Positions 22,919 through 34,164 of a stretch of 64,000 bases of DNA are shown here, piece by piece. The notes under the pieces were generated by a model that was not told the origin of the DNA, did not search any database, and saw only the letters and a program-made list of their open reading frames with translations. Each line of letters opens with the position of its first letter. Position 1 is the first letter of the stretch. The translations under genes were made by a program, and so were the position numbers. Source of the stretch: Rhipicephalus microplus (lineage: Eukaryota > Arthropoda > Arachnida > Ixodida > Ixodidae); assembly GCF_043290135.1 (NCBI RefSeq), contig NC_134710.1, positions 253,134,092-253,198,091 on the forward strand. The letters run 5' to 3'.

Positions 22919-23572
22919 GTCTCAAGAGATCCCCTCACTACTGCTTCGGCACGCGTGGCATGGGCACAATTTTTGACCCAGTGGTGTCTGATTCCTAGCT
23001 ATAGTCATGCACAAATTTGTGAGTAATGTACCTTACCTGGCATTGCTTTTAATTCAAGTGTCAGAGCTTAACTCAAAAAGCTTTGTGCTCGCAGAGCCTT
23101 GTACCCAACTTCCGAAGCGAAAAGGAGCCAACAGTGTTGTGGTCGTATCGCCGTCATTAACATTTCTTTTGTTTCTTTTATGTCTTACCGATGTGTTCTG
23201 TTCATTAAAAAGTGCTAGTGGAGGCTAAGGAATCATCGAGCAAAGTGGCGTGCATATGGCTAAAAAACCTCTGCCAAACAAGAGCACTGGTGCTCGTAGT
23301 GTTGAGCGAAGCGGTCACAGCACGCATTTTAGCTGACTGCGCCTGTAATGTGCTTTTTTATTACTTTTAAATTTTGCATGTGCAATGCGACTGCTTTGGT
23401 GGCTGTGCACATAGGCTTTTTTTCGTCCCTTCCTTACGCCTATTCGTTTTGAACATTTTAACGCACGCACCAATGATATCAATGTCTATCACTAGAGCTA
23501 GACCACCATACCGTTTAACACATTAGGTCTTGCTATCTGTTGTTGCACCAGGCACTGATGCAACGCTGAAAG
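22919..23572. other. No gene seen
   Basis: No supported feature. Confidence 0.45.
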
Positions 23573-23836
23573 GTGGGTAAGCTCTTACCCACATAACATT
23601 ACTACAGCTAAGTTGACTTCAAACGCCCTGGGTGGCAACACAGCGCAAAAATCTGCAGTGCGTAGCAGATGCACCTCGCTTTCCGCGCGCTCCCAAGCGC
23701 AGAGAGCCCACGGGAATCAGAGTGCCTCCATGTCGGCGCGCGCATTGAGGCACTCTAACCAGACTTGTGCAGCAGCGGCGCTGCGTGACAGTTCACCGCA
23801 AAAGACCCGCGTGGGAGCCCCCCACGCGGGTCTTTT
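23573..23836. repeat. Cluster of three inverted repeats in a GC-rich patch
   Basis: Three hairpins lie within 265 bp. GTGGGTAAG/CTTACCCAC (23573-23581, 23584-23592) has a 2-nt spacer. AGAGTGCCTC/GAGGCACTCT (23719-23728, 23747-23756) has an 18-nt spacer. The strongest, AAAAGACCCGCGTGGG/CCCACGCGGGTCTTTT (23800-23815, 23821-23836), is a perfect 16-bp stem with a 5-nt loop. Function unknown; it may be a folded-back non-autonomous DNA element. Confidence 0.85.
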
Positions 23837-24052
23837 CGCCCCTATTCTTGGTAACTATAGATAGTTTCCTCGTCCTCCCAGTAAACAAAAAAAAAAAAAA
23901 AGGGCAGCGCCACCTGAAGCGCAAAGCTGGAAAGGTGCAATAAATACCAGCCCTGTATCTGCGAGTCTGTTTTCACAGCATGTTTTGCACTCGCACCTCG
24001 GGGTTGACTCCGTACTGGCAGTGTGGCAGCTTGGGCTAGTTTGTATGGCATG

Positions 24053-24417
24053 ACGATAGTTATAGCACGAGAACAAAACAGAGACAATAAGGGCACGAAA
24101 GACACGAGCGCTAACTTCCAACTCAGTTTATTGCGCAGAGCACGAAAATATATAGAGGAGACAGTAACAATGTGATAAAAACCATATGGCGCAAAGAGCA
24201 GAACATGAGTGAGAGAAAAAAAAACAAAAGCAAAATTTTGGCCTTTGTTTTTCTTTCACTCATGTTTTGCTCTTTGTGCCATATGATTTTTATCGCATGG
24301 TTACTGTCTCCTCTATATATTTTCGTGCTCTGCGCAATAAACTGAGTTGGAAGTTAGCGCTCGTGTATTTCGTGTCCTTCTTGTCTCTGTTTTGTTCTCG
24401 TGCTATAACTATCATCG
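24053..24417. repeat. Long near-perfect inverted repeat (about 180-bp arms)
   Basis: The left arm reads GATAGTTATAGCACGAGAAC through CTAACTTCCAACTCAGTTTA to the centre near 24235. The right arm repeats this as reverse complement out to 24417 with a few mismatches and essentially no loop. The arm unit recurs as a fragment at about 61262-61310 (TTGGAAGTTAGCG), so two copies of a dispersed repeat in opposite orientation were joined head to head. A transcript across it would form long double-stranded RNA. Confidence 0.92.
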
Positions 24418-24484
24418 TCCGTACTGGAGTATCGTTTGTTTTAATGCGCAGCATCTTTTAAGTACTGAAGACACTTAGAGAGTT

Positions 24485-24672
<188 letters not shown>

Positions 24673-26549
24673 GCCATTTATGTGCAGCTGCTTTCTCGCG
24701 TTCACCTCCTTAACTGGAGTGGACCGAAATTAGAGTGCGAGGAGAAAATGTTTGACGATTAGTACTCTCTGTGGATAACCTGAATAATGAAAAAATTCCG
24801 TCACGCGTGACGTCAAACTCTTTTGTGCAGGCACGTGTGCCACGTGTCCGTATACCACAGGTCGTTGCATGCGGGTTTTCGCACTACAAGTGCTTCAGAG
24901 TTTATATCTCTCGAGCAATTGTGAGGACCGACAAATCTGATTAAAATGCGAGAGCGTTAAGGAAAACCTAAAGCGGCAGCGTTGACTCGACAACCACAAT
25001 GATTAAATTTTACGGTCTCTGCTTGAATCTAGCCTAAGCATTCTGCGTGGAAATCGTTATTCTACCCCAGAGCCATGCTAACTCGGAACTGCTTAAAAAC
25101 AACCCTATGCAGGCGTCATGTAGGCAAAACGTAAAATGTGAATTGGAGTTGCAATGCTGACCATCTTAACATTACTGATTCAAATATTACAGGCGTCACG
25201 TCGGGTTAGCGTTAATTCTAGTTGAGCACCGTCCACTGAAGTGATCCTCGCACACACAAATGCTAAATTACAGCTTATCGCTTCTGGTGTTGGTAATTCC
25301 CATGTGGCTCTTGGTAACGCTGCATAATTGTAAACTGGTTACATGTGCGAGCGTTAAATACACATGTCTGTGTGTATAACGTTTGTACATATGTTTTGTG
25401 TCATTTGGTAACATTTATCTCACTCTATAAAAAAAACTACACCAGTCACCTGCTATCCACATCAGATAGATTCCCACGGTATGTGTTGCGGTTTAGCTGC
25501 TGTGTTTTATTTTTCGGGGGTAGTGTTGATTAACTGATGGAGTCGTTTACCTTCGGCTCGCATAGGAATGGTATGTTCAGCACGGCCGTTCTCATGTGTG
25601 TGATCGCTGTCCTCTTCAGCGAGACCCTTCAGTTGCGTTCATGGTGGGAAAGAATTTCCCCTTGCCGGCGCCTTTTTATTGGCTGGTCTAAGGTTAGGCT
25701 GGTGCATGAGAGCGTGCCTAGCGGCGAAACCCTAGGAAACCTTTGATGAATAATTGATGAAGGATTGGGAGGGCCCTCTGTCGGCCTAGTGGCTGAATTG
25801 GGCGGTGGTTTCGCTTGGAAACGCATCACTACGTTTACATGCCTCCCGCCCGTAGTCTACAGACTGTATTACAAAGGGCTTTCAGTGCGTCCATGTTGAT
25901 GCATACGCCCAAAAACGGCTGAGTTTGAACATACAATCTTTCATTGCCTAATTATTTCACACCCACTGCCATAGGCTGGTTAGCCTCCCTGCTGTTATTT
26001 TCCTCCCATTTTCGTTTCTTCCTTAGTGCGCATTCTCTGCATCACTCAAAAAACACCTCAGCACGTTTTTACGCACGTGGAGACTTGTCAAGGTTGTCTA
26101 AGAGTCCTGGTACTATACATTTTGTCCACCTAGTTCTTTTTTTTTACGCTGCGAATGTGCTGAAAGGCCCGGTGCGCCGAAAGGCCCGGTGGTTAAGCTT
26201 GCCGTGACGTCATGACTCTTCGTTTATTGTTTTTTTCCTAAACAAACAGGCTCTGGTGATTTCCGCATGTCTAAGGATGGTACACCACGAGAATAGCTCC
26301 CCGGTTATCTACCACTGAGCCGCGTGGGGCTTGAAACGCAGTTGCAAACTTGCCTTAGGCAGGTTGATGTAGGGTGATGAATTGCGTTATTATGAGTACC
26401 GAAGCGTTTTAGAACAGTGACGAAACAACTAGGCGTGACACAATGCGAATTGCGTAACAAGTGGGTCGTCCACTGCTCCAACTCTTTTTAATAGCTTGTT
26501 CTTCATTACCTATCAACAATGGGGCGTACCCACTTCAGGCCCAATTCTT
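24673..26549. other. No gene seen
   Basis: No supported gene. 26285-26332 (minus) resembles the 5' half of a tRNA (GGCTCAGTGGTAGATAACC) and could be a tRNA-related SINE scrap. An open frame at 25537-25746 has no recognisable motif. Confidence 0.35.
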
Positions 26550-26963
26550 CATCGTCGAAAACCACAGCATGAAAAATTGGCACAAAATTTTTGCAAGGGT
26601 ATAGTGGATACCACGCTTCTTCAAAGAATGACGAAGAATAGCCTAGTGAATGCCGGATTAGTCTGGGTGCCGGCACACAAAGGAATTGTACTCAATAAAG
26701 TTGCGGACCCTTTAGCGAATGCTTCTCTGACAGGTCCAGTTCTCTCTCTCGTTCCTGTTACGGTGTTTGTTACTGTGGCAAGGTTCAGAAAGTATTCATT
26801 ATCTTTGTTTACTCAAAGTCTCGATTCATCACTGCAATTTCTGCACCTACAGTTCCCTTAGAGCAGGAAATGGTGTGCAGCAAGATGAGGTGAAGTTTCA
26901 ATAAGGAGAATGCGTCGTTGAATTCCAAATCTAAATTTTTTACATGCACAGAGCGGGTTTGGC

Positions 26964-29900
26964 CAACACCTCCTAAAAATTCTTCAGGCCTGCGCCCTCC
27001 GCCGTGATGTCACCACCAGCCGTTCTACCAGTCCAATACTTCCTGACCGGTTCCGTCGCGCAGTCCCGAATTCCCACTCGCTGCAGTGGTGACGGCCGTG
27101 CTGCACGTGTTTTTTTCGCGAGTCTGCCGAGCCATTTCTTTTTGCGTTGTGTGCAGTGAATTTTACTGTCGGAATTTTATTGCACGAAGCTTCTGACATG
27201 CCCAATAAGTGCTGTGTGCCGGCATGTTCAAGTAATTACAAGACCGGGAAGAAAGTTCAAGTATTTTCATTCCCCAAGGATGAAGTGCTAAGGAAGAAGT
27301 GGCTCAGTGCTATTCCAAGAAAGGATTTCTTCTCTACGGAAAATAACAAGGTAAGAGCAAACTGGGTGTCACCATTGCATCACACTGATGGTGAAATTAT
27401 ACTCATTGTAACAGTTCGCGAAGCGCTTGTGCAATGTTTAGACGCATTCCAAGGTTCGCTGACACTCTGCGACTGCTGTTGGTATGCAGGTATGCGCATT
27501 GCATTTCACAGTCATGCCTTCAGAACAAGTCGTCCTACACGTATCCTATGACAGGAAGAGTGCTAGAGGTCTCACTGAAAGTACCACGCCTGCGTTCAGG
27601 ATCAGTGCCCACACTGTTCCCAGGATGTCCTTCGTACTTGTCGAAGGGTGACCCTTCTCCGAGAGAATGTCCGGAAACGAAAAAAATGCGCCGAGAAGCG
27701 GCTGACCTCGCTGATATCATCGCAGAATTGGAGGCTTCTCATCGTGATGAAGAAACGAAAGGCTGTTTTTCCTCGCTTCTTGAGCTTATGGAATGTTTGA
27801 AAAGTGTACCTGTGCCAAATGAGTGGATTGTAATTCACCGCACAAGCTGTGCTCTGTTTTTAAATATTGTTGATGAGAGCATGCCAATGTTGCGGTCGTC
27901 TGTTACTGTTTTCAGCGACCTGAGTATCAGTGTATGTTTTCATGGTACCAAATTAAGCCGCATAGGTGATTATGTCGTGCCAGGAAGCATTGGGAATGTG
28001 AATGTCCTGTCTGCCATCCTGAGTAGGCTTCAAAGCATCCTCAATGAAAAATGCTCCTCAGAAGGTCTTTGTGGGGTAGTCGTTAGCCTTCTTGAGCAAC
28101 TTGAACGAGATGCCATTGACAGCAAGAAACGTATCAGTCGGTTCTTGCGAGAACAAGTGGCGTTGCTTGGAAAACAACGATTGCAGTATTCTTCCGAAAG
28201 TATGGTGGTTGCTTGCATATTGCATACCATAACTCCACACGCCTACAAATTTCTGACGGGTTCAGGTTTTATTTGCAATGCCACATCCCAGTACTTGTCG
28301 AAATGTCTGCTCCTCGTTTCACTTGTCACCTGACAATGAGTCAGCCAGTGAAAATTTTCTCAGGTACATAAAGCACAGATTCAAACAATTGCAGCCACAT
28401 GAAAGTGCCGTGGTTCTCATGCTCGACGAAATTCACATCCAGCCTTTCTTCGATTTCAAAGGTGGAAAAATTTCAGGGGCAGCAGGAAATAGCGAAGAGG
28501 CCACTACTTCTGCTCATGTGTTTATGGTGCAAAGCATGCTGAGTTCTTTTCGCGAGGTGGTGCACATTCTGCCTGCACGAACAATGAATGCTCACTCTCT
28601 TCATGCTGTCCTGAAAAATGTAATCAGTGTCCTTGAGGAAATGGGTTTTAAAGTTCTTGCAGTAGTTTCATACAACAAAGCAATCAATCGCAAGGCACTC
28701 AGTATGTTTTCAGATCCGCCAAAGCTGAGCATCGTTTACCCAAATGGAAAAGACGCAGCAAGACCTATGTTTTATGTTGTGGATTCTGTGCACTTGTTGA
28801 AGTGCATCCGAAACAACTGGATAATTCAAAAGAATCTTGGGACAAACCTATATTTTCCAATGTTTGATCTCTCAAACAAGAGTGTCCATCCCGACTGCAT
28901 ACAGCGGGCATCATTCAAAGATCTTCGGGAGCTGCACAAGCTAGAGGCTTCTCTGGTTTTGAAATACAGCTATCGCCTTTCGTCAAAGGCGCTAAATTCT
29001 AGCAACTTCGAAAGGCAGAATGTTAAGCTAGTACTATAAATATTCAATGCTTTTGTAGCGGAGGCACTGGACCGCCACTGGTACTTTCATGCTTTATGGC
29101 ATGCCAAAGAAACTGCCAATTTTATCAGGATAGTTTTCCGCTGGTTGAAGATTGTAAACGTTAAAACACCTCACAAAGGCCATCACCACAGAGATGTTTA
29201 TGAAGAGCCAGTTTTGTGCCTGAATGGTGACCTTAAGCTGGAGTTTCTCGGCGCATTTGTCACTTGGTTGGATGTGTGGGAATCCTACAAACACGAGAAC
29301 GGCATTCTCACGCGATAAACTCAATCTGCTCTAGGTCATTCCACCTATGCAATACTTGAATTCACCAAGTCATGCCTTGTCGAGCTCCGTTATAAATATG
29401 TCCTGCTCGGCAAGCTGCAGAAGACGGCCTCGAAAACCGATTTGGCCAGTACAGGCAAATGGCTGGTGGTCATTACCACATTAGCATTAGGCAGCTCTAC
29501 GAGAGTGAAGGCAGGATTCGCCTACAAAATATCCTTCCTATAATGAGCAGTGACGATTTCATTGATGAGGCTCTTCCATCGGCAACAGCCACAAATCAAC
29601 AAGACTTCAGAGTTACTGTCAAACCTGAAGACCTTGACACACGCGTCACTGTTTTTGCTTATGTTGGAAGCTTTTGCACTAACTCTGTGGTAAAAATGTT
29701 GAAGTGCAACTACTGTCAAGAGAACCTTGTTGCTGACAGTTGCGATGCTGAGTGCGATGGTGATGCTAATTCTTTTTTACCAAATCTCAATCGAGGTGGC
29801 TTGAAATTTCCAAACGCGTTTGTTGTGACAGTAGTGATTCACACTGAAGTTGTTGTTTCAAAGTTGCTGCAGAATGAAAAAAATGCCGCGTGCTTTCTGC

Positions 29901-30475
29901 AGGCACGAAATCACTGATGTATTGTTCAACAGCTTGTGAAGGAGAGCTTGCCAGCATTTGAGGAACTGGTGACTTGTGCGAATGGGCACGAACCAGATTT
30001 GGGGATAAATATGTTGATAAAATGTGCAACAAATGTTCTGCTAAATAATTATTGCAAAGAGAAGAATGACGCAGCCACTGTTATTAGAGCCGATGCCAAA
30101 GCTGTCGCAAAAGCACGGAAATTGGAAACTGTTGCTCCAAAATAAAGTGCTCATGTATCATTTGTAATTTTTATTATTATGTTCATTTATTTGTGTTTTT
30201 GATCATTGCTTCGTGCCCCTGTTTCGTGTGTAGATGTTGAATAAACTAACTCTTACTACAGGCAGTTTCCACGTTTGACAAGTTTCTTATAATTAACAAT
30301 ACCCTTTGAAGACATTCAGACGCGAGAGAAAACAATATTGCTGAGATACAACTGGTTCACTGCGTGAGGAGTACCAGAAGCGGCGCGCTCCCGCAGGACC
30401 GGAGGGACGGCGAGTGATGACGTAGCTGACGTCATGTCACGTGAGGCGCAGGCCTGAAGAATTTCAAAAGGTGTT
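26964..30475 (+). mobile_element. Full-length P-element (THAP9/P superfamily), 3.5 kb
   Basis: The terminal inverted repeats are CAACACCTCCTAAAAATTCT... on the left (26964-26996) and the reverse complement on the right (30445-30475). The inner 20 bp, AAATTCTTCAGGCCTGCGCC, match exactly; the outer part differs by small changes. The element is bounded by a perfect 8-bp target duplication GGTTTGGC (26956-26963 and 30476-30483), the size P elements make. Inside is one THAP-plus-transposase gene in the plus direction. The left end has one extra terminal C not matched on the right. Confidence 0.93.
27198..30145 (+). pseudogene. THAP/P-element transposase, broken
   Basis: Exon 1 (27198-27350) encodes the first half of a THAP zinc finger (MPNKCCVPAC, then FSFPKDE and a conserved Trp). 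A clear donor AAG|GTAAGA and acceptor TATGCAG|GTATG bound a 139-nt intron (27351-27489). Exon 2 resumes VCALHF, completing C2CH. The frame then shifts (27507-27515). The linker PRLRSGSVPTLFPG and the P-transposase helical region follow, then a second shift near 28275. The RNase H-like core has LMLDEI (Asp 28425-28427), but VVSYN has Tyr (28671-28673) where the family has the second catalytic Asp. Further damage: TAA at 29037-29039 and 29316-29318, a shift in 29421-29428, and TGA at 29915-29917. The C-terminus ends at TAA 30143-30145, overlapping an AATAAA signal. The protein would have bound the element ends and cut and pasted the DNA; this copy cannot. Confidence 0.92.
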
Positions 30476-30614
30476 GGTTTGGCGGTCTCCCCTTATTGTT
30501 CATATTGCAATGAACTCGAACCCATCAAACACTTCTTGTTGAGCTGCCGACGTTTTCCCTTACACAGAAAACGTATCGAAGTTATATTGCGCCAATGTGG
30601 CCTACCGGTTACGT

Positions 30615-30857
30615 TGATGATGATTGATAAGTGGGGTTGAACGTCCCAAAACCATCATATGATTATGTGGGACGCTGTAGTGGAGGGCTCCGGAAATTTC
30701 GATTACCTGGTGTTCTTTAACGTGCACCCAAATCTGAGCACACAGGCTTACAACATTTCCGCCTCCATCGAAAATGAGGCCGCCGCAGCCGGAATACGAA
30801 CCCGCGACCTGCGGGTCAGCAGCCGACTACCTTAACCACTAGATTACCGCGGCGAAG
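30615..30857 (-). mobile_element. Ruka-type SINE inserted in the LINE
   Basis: Minus-strand SINE: the tRNA-like head is at the right (CCGCGGTAATCTAGTGG on minus) and the tail at the left (GATTGATAAGTGGGG on plus). The target duplication is CTACCGGTTACGT (30602-30614) / CTACTGGTTGCGT (30858-30870), 13 bp with two mismatches. Removing the SINE rejoins the LINE frame. Confidence 0.9.
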
Positions 30858-31244
30858 CTACTGGTTGCGTCGGCTGTTCTGCTATCATTTGGGGCCTTTG
30901 CGCTGGGGCACTCGGACAGAAATATTTTCAAAGCTGTCGAAAAGTTTATATGCGACTCGAATAGATTTGGTAGGTGTATCAACTACTAGCAATTCTTTAT
31001 TCAGCCTTCCTAGTCAAAACAACTTCAGTCTCTGGGAGATTACACTAAATAGTGCGACTTAAACTTACAAATATTCATAATTAACGTTACATTAAAAATC
31101 ATCTCAAAATTATTTTAGCTCTTACTAAATAATAACCATAAATTCAGTATGCATGATCCGCCCGACTCATGGCCGATCCCCCAAAGTGGGTAGATACCAA
31201 TAATCCAAGGATCATCATCATCGTCATCATCATCATAATCAACT

Positions 31245-31981
31245 ACTTCACAAAGAATATCAATAATTATGGCCTAGTGAGTACCCATCTAGCATGCTCG
31301 TAGCAGTCACCCAAAGTGTGTTTAGAAAAGGCTACGAAAAGCCGCTCTTCCAGCTTTCGCAGTGACTTTGTGGTGCGTTCTGAGCAGGCCTGGCATTTTT
31401 TTTTTCAGGAAGAAGGAGGATCACGGGCGTAGTTTACATCGCCTGGCTGCGCTGCTGCTTACCACCTATAATAAAAACGAGTTGAATAAAGTTCTAGCGA
31501 ATATGAAGTCTTGAAGAGAAGTCGAGCAAGCAATGACACTCTAGTCACAACTTGACCGAGGCAGCCTTTATTATGAGCAGCAAGATTTCTTTTCGGCACG
31601 CATGTGCGAGAGCTACACGTTCATAAAGTAATCGCTACAAGTATAAAGATTACGATTGCAGTCCTGAAAAAGACATGTTGTCGAAACGCAGGCTCTAGCG
31701 AAAAACCTTGTACTACGAGTCAGATTTATCCCAAGACAATTTCAAGGTCACGCTGCGGCAACCAAGGGCCTTCTCTCGGATTTATTTTAGCACATTGGTG
31801 CACGCAAGAAAAGCGGCAGATGGAGCCGTTTACGAAAGGTCAGAACTGGGAGCACCCAAACTAAAAGACACCGCTCACAACTACCGCAGCTGTGCTATAG
31901 ATCCCTGGATGTACGGTGGAGCCTCTGTTTTTTTTTTCACCCCTATATAATATGCGGAGACGATGTACGTCAAAGCTGCAG
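31245..31981. other. No gene seen
   Basis: No supported feature apart from the acceptor-like sequence at its right end. Confidence 0.4.
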
Positions 31982-32126
31982 CACGCTTTGGGAGCGACCG
32001 AGAATGTTGGCATGGATGAGTGCGGCTCTTGCGGTGGAGCTGCCCACGGCCAATCGTTATCAGCACGGCAAGGCCGTCATCGGGACTGTAGGGGCCTCCC
32101 CACGATGGCTGCTGCCACCCGTACAG
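31982..32126 (+). CDS. Candidate internal exon of an unknown gene
   Basis: A GC-rich 145-bp block sits in AT-rich DNA. It is preceded by an acceptor-like ...GTCAAAGCTGCAG and followed by a donor-like CCCGTACAG|GTTAGG. With one leftover base at the start it reads 48 open codons with a hydrophobic stretch (RMLAWMSAALAVEL) and ends at a codon boundary. I do not recognise the product. A second plus frame and the minus strand are also open here, so the coding claim rests on splice signals and composition only. Confidence 0.25.
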
Positions 32127-33304
32127 GTTAGGTGGAAAACACTGCGGCTTCAATCCAACTATGTGCTGCTGTTTTTGCACGGGCTACTGTGGCTGCTCTG
32201 CACCATGGGCCAAGGGCAGTACTTGCGAGTTGTCAAAGAGGTGGGCACTTCAATCAGTTCTGTTTTTTTACGAGATAACGTTAGAGCGCTCATTGTGCAG
32301 ATTCTTCATCGTCAGCTTCATTGATAGTGAGCAAAAAATTATATTGATCGCAACTGAAAAATCGAGAAAAATGCAAATGATATATATTTAAAATACAAGG
32401 TCCGAAGAATAGATCGAATCCCGGCCGTCTACACAGCAAGCAGGCGTTCTACCACAGAGCCACGAGATATGTTGAAACTCTTTCAAAAAACAAATTGCAT
32501 GTATGTCATGTAGTGAAAAGGGGTTAACGTATTATATACTGTGTGAAAGAAGCGTGGAATACAACCTGGTGTCAAAACATGTTAATTGAGCAAAGAGTGA
32601 GTGTTTTAAAAGGCCACTCAATACAGTGCGCTCAAAGTCAATCATCAACAGCAGCAAAACCACCAAGAAAGTGAATAGCCGCGAATTGTTTGCGTGTTGC
32701 CCTACAGACGCATAAGCATTCAGCGATACTTTGAAACCATCAATGTTATACACGTGTACATCCATTCCTTTACTTACGGCACGGTTATGGCATGCACCGA
32801 AATCCCAAGAAGGTTAGCAGTTCAAGGGGCATTGCACATGATGCCCTATTACGCTATCGCGATCTAATCCTAAAGGTGAAGGTGAAGTGTCTTCAGTGCC
32901 TTTTTTGACCACCATTGCGCAAGAAGGTGTGCCTTTACACATCTTTGGCGCAACAAGGTGTGCCTTTACACATCTTTGGGAAGTATGAAGCTTAAAGTTG
33001 AGCCTAGTACCACTTTCAGAGTATTTAGTTAGCGCATAACAGGTGCCCTAAATGCGAGAGCGATGCTTGTTCGTGCTTGTTCTTTACAATGCTGCTTATA
33101 ATGGTTGTACCTTCTCTTGTATGGAAGTCAAAGACTGTTCTTTGTTTATTAGAGGAATTGTTTTCAACTATTTAGCAGTAGCTTCACCTCCCTCTACCTA
33201 ACATGTTTGATTTAACAAAACCCAAGATGATCAAGGGTGGCCCACTACCGGTAGTGGTTGATTGCTGATAACAGCAGACTTTTACAGCCAGTATCCATGT
33301 TTTC
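32127..33304. other. No gene; small repeats and a tRNA-like scrap
   Basis: The minus strand of about 32408-32466 reads TGGCTCTGTGGTAGAACGC ... GGGATTCGATC, with box A and box B in tRNA-like order; this is probably a SINE fragment and not a working tRNA, because no acceptor stem is seen. 32917-32978 is a 31-bp unit twice in tandem (GCGCAAGAAGGTGTGCC / GCGCAACAAGGTGTGCC). 33242-33257 is a perfect 16-bp palindrome, CCACTACCGGTAGTGG. Confidence 0.6.
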
Positions 33305-33515
33305 TTACCAGTAGAGCCAAACTCCCTTGAAAAGAGCCGAACTCACTTGGACTCACACTCATGAAAATTTTCTTGCACTGGACTCACTCGGACTCGGACT
33401 CACGAAAATCTTACTTACCCGGAGTCTCTCAGACTCAAGGCTCAATTTGAGTAGGAGTGTGTCCGAGGGAGTCGACTCATGAATGAGTTCACCGACGAAT
33501 GCTTTAGGGTTCTCG
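33305..33515 (+). repeat. 'GAGTC' dispersed repeat, copy 1
   Basis: Built from ACTCGGACTC words in the first half, a central TCACGAAAATCTTACTTACC, and complementary GAGTGTGTCCGAGG words in the second half. It ends in GAGTCGACTCATGAATGAGTTC. The internal complementarity means it can fold back on itself. Related copies lie at 61425-61665 and 62028-62285 in the same orientation. Confidence 0.8.
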
Positions 33516-34160
33516 ACTGTATCAAACCACCTTATTCTCCGCCACACTCGCATGCGATTCATTTCTTTGAGCACCTATTTTGCTTAAAAGAGACAAACAT
33601 TTGGTCTCTATGTTCTAAAGCTCCTTCGCTTCTTCCAATGTCTCATGTTAAGCTCAATTTCCAGATCAAGAAAGTAATGAATGCGTAGAAGTCCCACTCT
33701 GGGTGATAATATAAACAGTATAGTGTAATGAAAGCTGACCGGTCAACAGCTGGCCCGCCACGTGGTGGTTGCTTTAGGTCACTAGTTGTGGGCTCCTGGA
33801 GGGACGTCGGCGTTCTCAGCGAGATACGGCCTCCTCCGTGGCCTGAATAGAGGCCGAGCAACGTGTTGCGGGGCTGTGCACCCGGAATTGTACCACAAAC
33901 CTGCGTTTAATAGGTACAAGGAATGGAGGTGCCAGTCATCTCGTGGGAGCACGCGAATGCGCATGGCAGGAAGGGGCCGCCCATGCATGGCCTGGTGCTG
34001 TGTGGCCTAGGCCGTTGCCGGAGAGCACATTGTTGCTTCCATAGGGCTGGAGATGGCAGCATCGGCGGAGCTCGGAGGTAGCCCTGAAAGAGGTCAGCAT
34101 GCGTCACTGGTTGCTTGACATACTCGAATCGAGTACCAAGAGGCCACATGCTCGTTAACC
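33516..34160. other. No gene seen
   Basis: 33780-34160 is GC-rich with overlapping frames on both strands but no motif; a transposon fragment is possible. Confidence 0.35.
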
Positions 34161-34164
34161 CTAC

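Larger units (their letters stand above)
26600..30965 (+). pseudogene. LINE ORF2 C-terminus (RNase H end and zinc finger), split
   Basis: Piece one carries the RNase H signature LVWVPAHKGI and KVADPLANAS with the last catalytic Asp kept (about 26660-26740). Piece two, starting in the target duplication, reads through HRAGLAVSPYCSYC and HFLLSC, the C-terminal finger. Piece three continues SAVLLSFGAFALG. HRAGLA lies left of and within the P-element target site and VSPYC to its right, which shows that the original frame crossed it. Frameshifts and stops in piece one (around 26870-26930) show the LINE was also decaying independently. Confidence 0.82.
26560..31240 (+). mobile_element. I-group LINE, interrupted by a P element and by a SINE
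   Basis: LINE sequence runs in three pieces: about 26560-26963, 30476-30614 and 30858-31240. It holds the end of RNase H, the Cys/His finger, the ORF C-terminus and a 3' UTR ending in a (CAT)n tail (31210-31238). Deleting each insert with one target-duplication copy rejoins the LINE across both junctions in one frame. The 3' end (GGCCGATCCCCCAAAGTGGG then CAT repeats) resembles that of the LINE ending at 57.28 kb. The left boundary is approximate and the copy is 5'-truncated. Confidence 0.87.
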
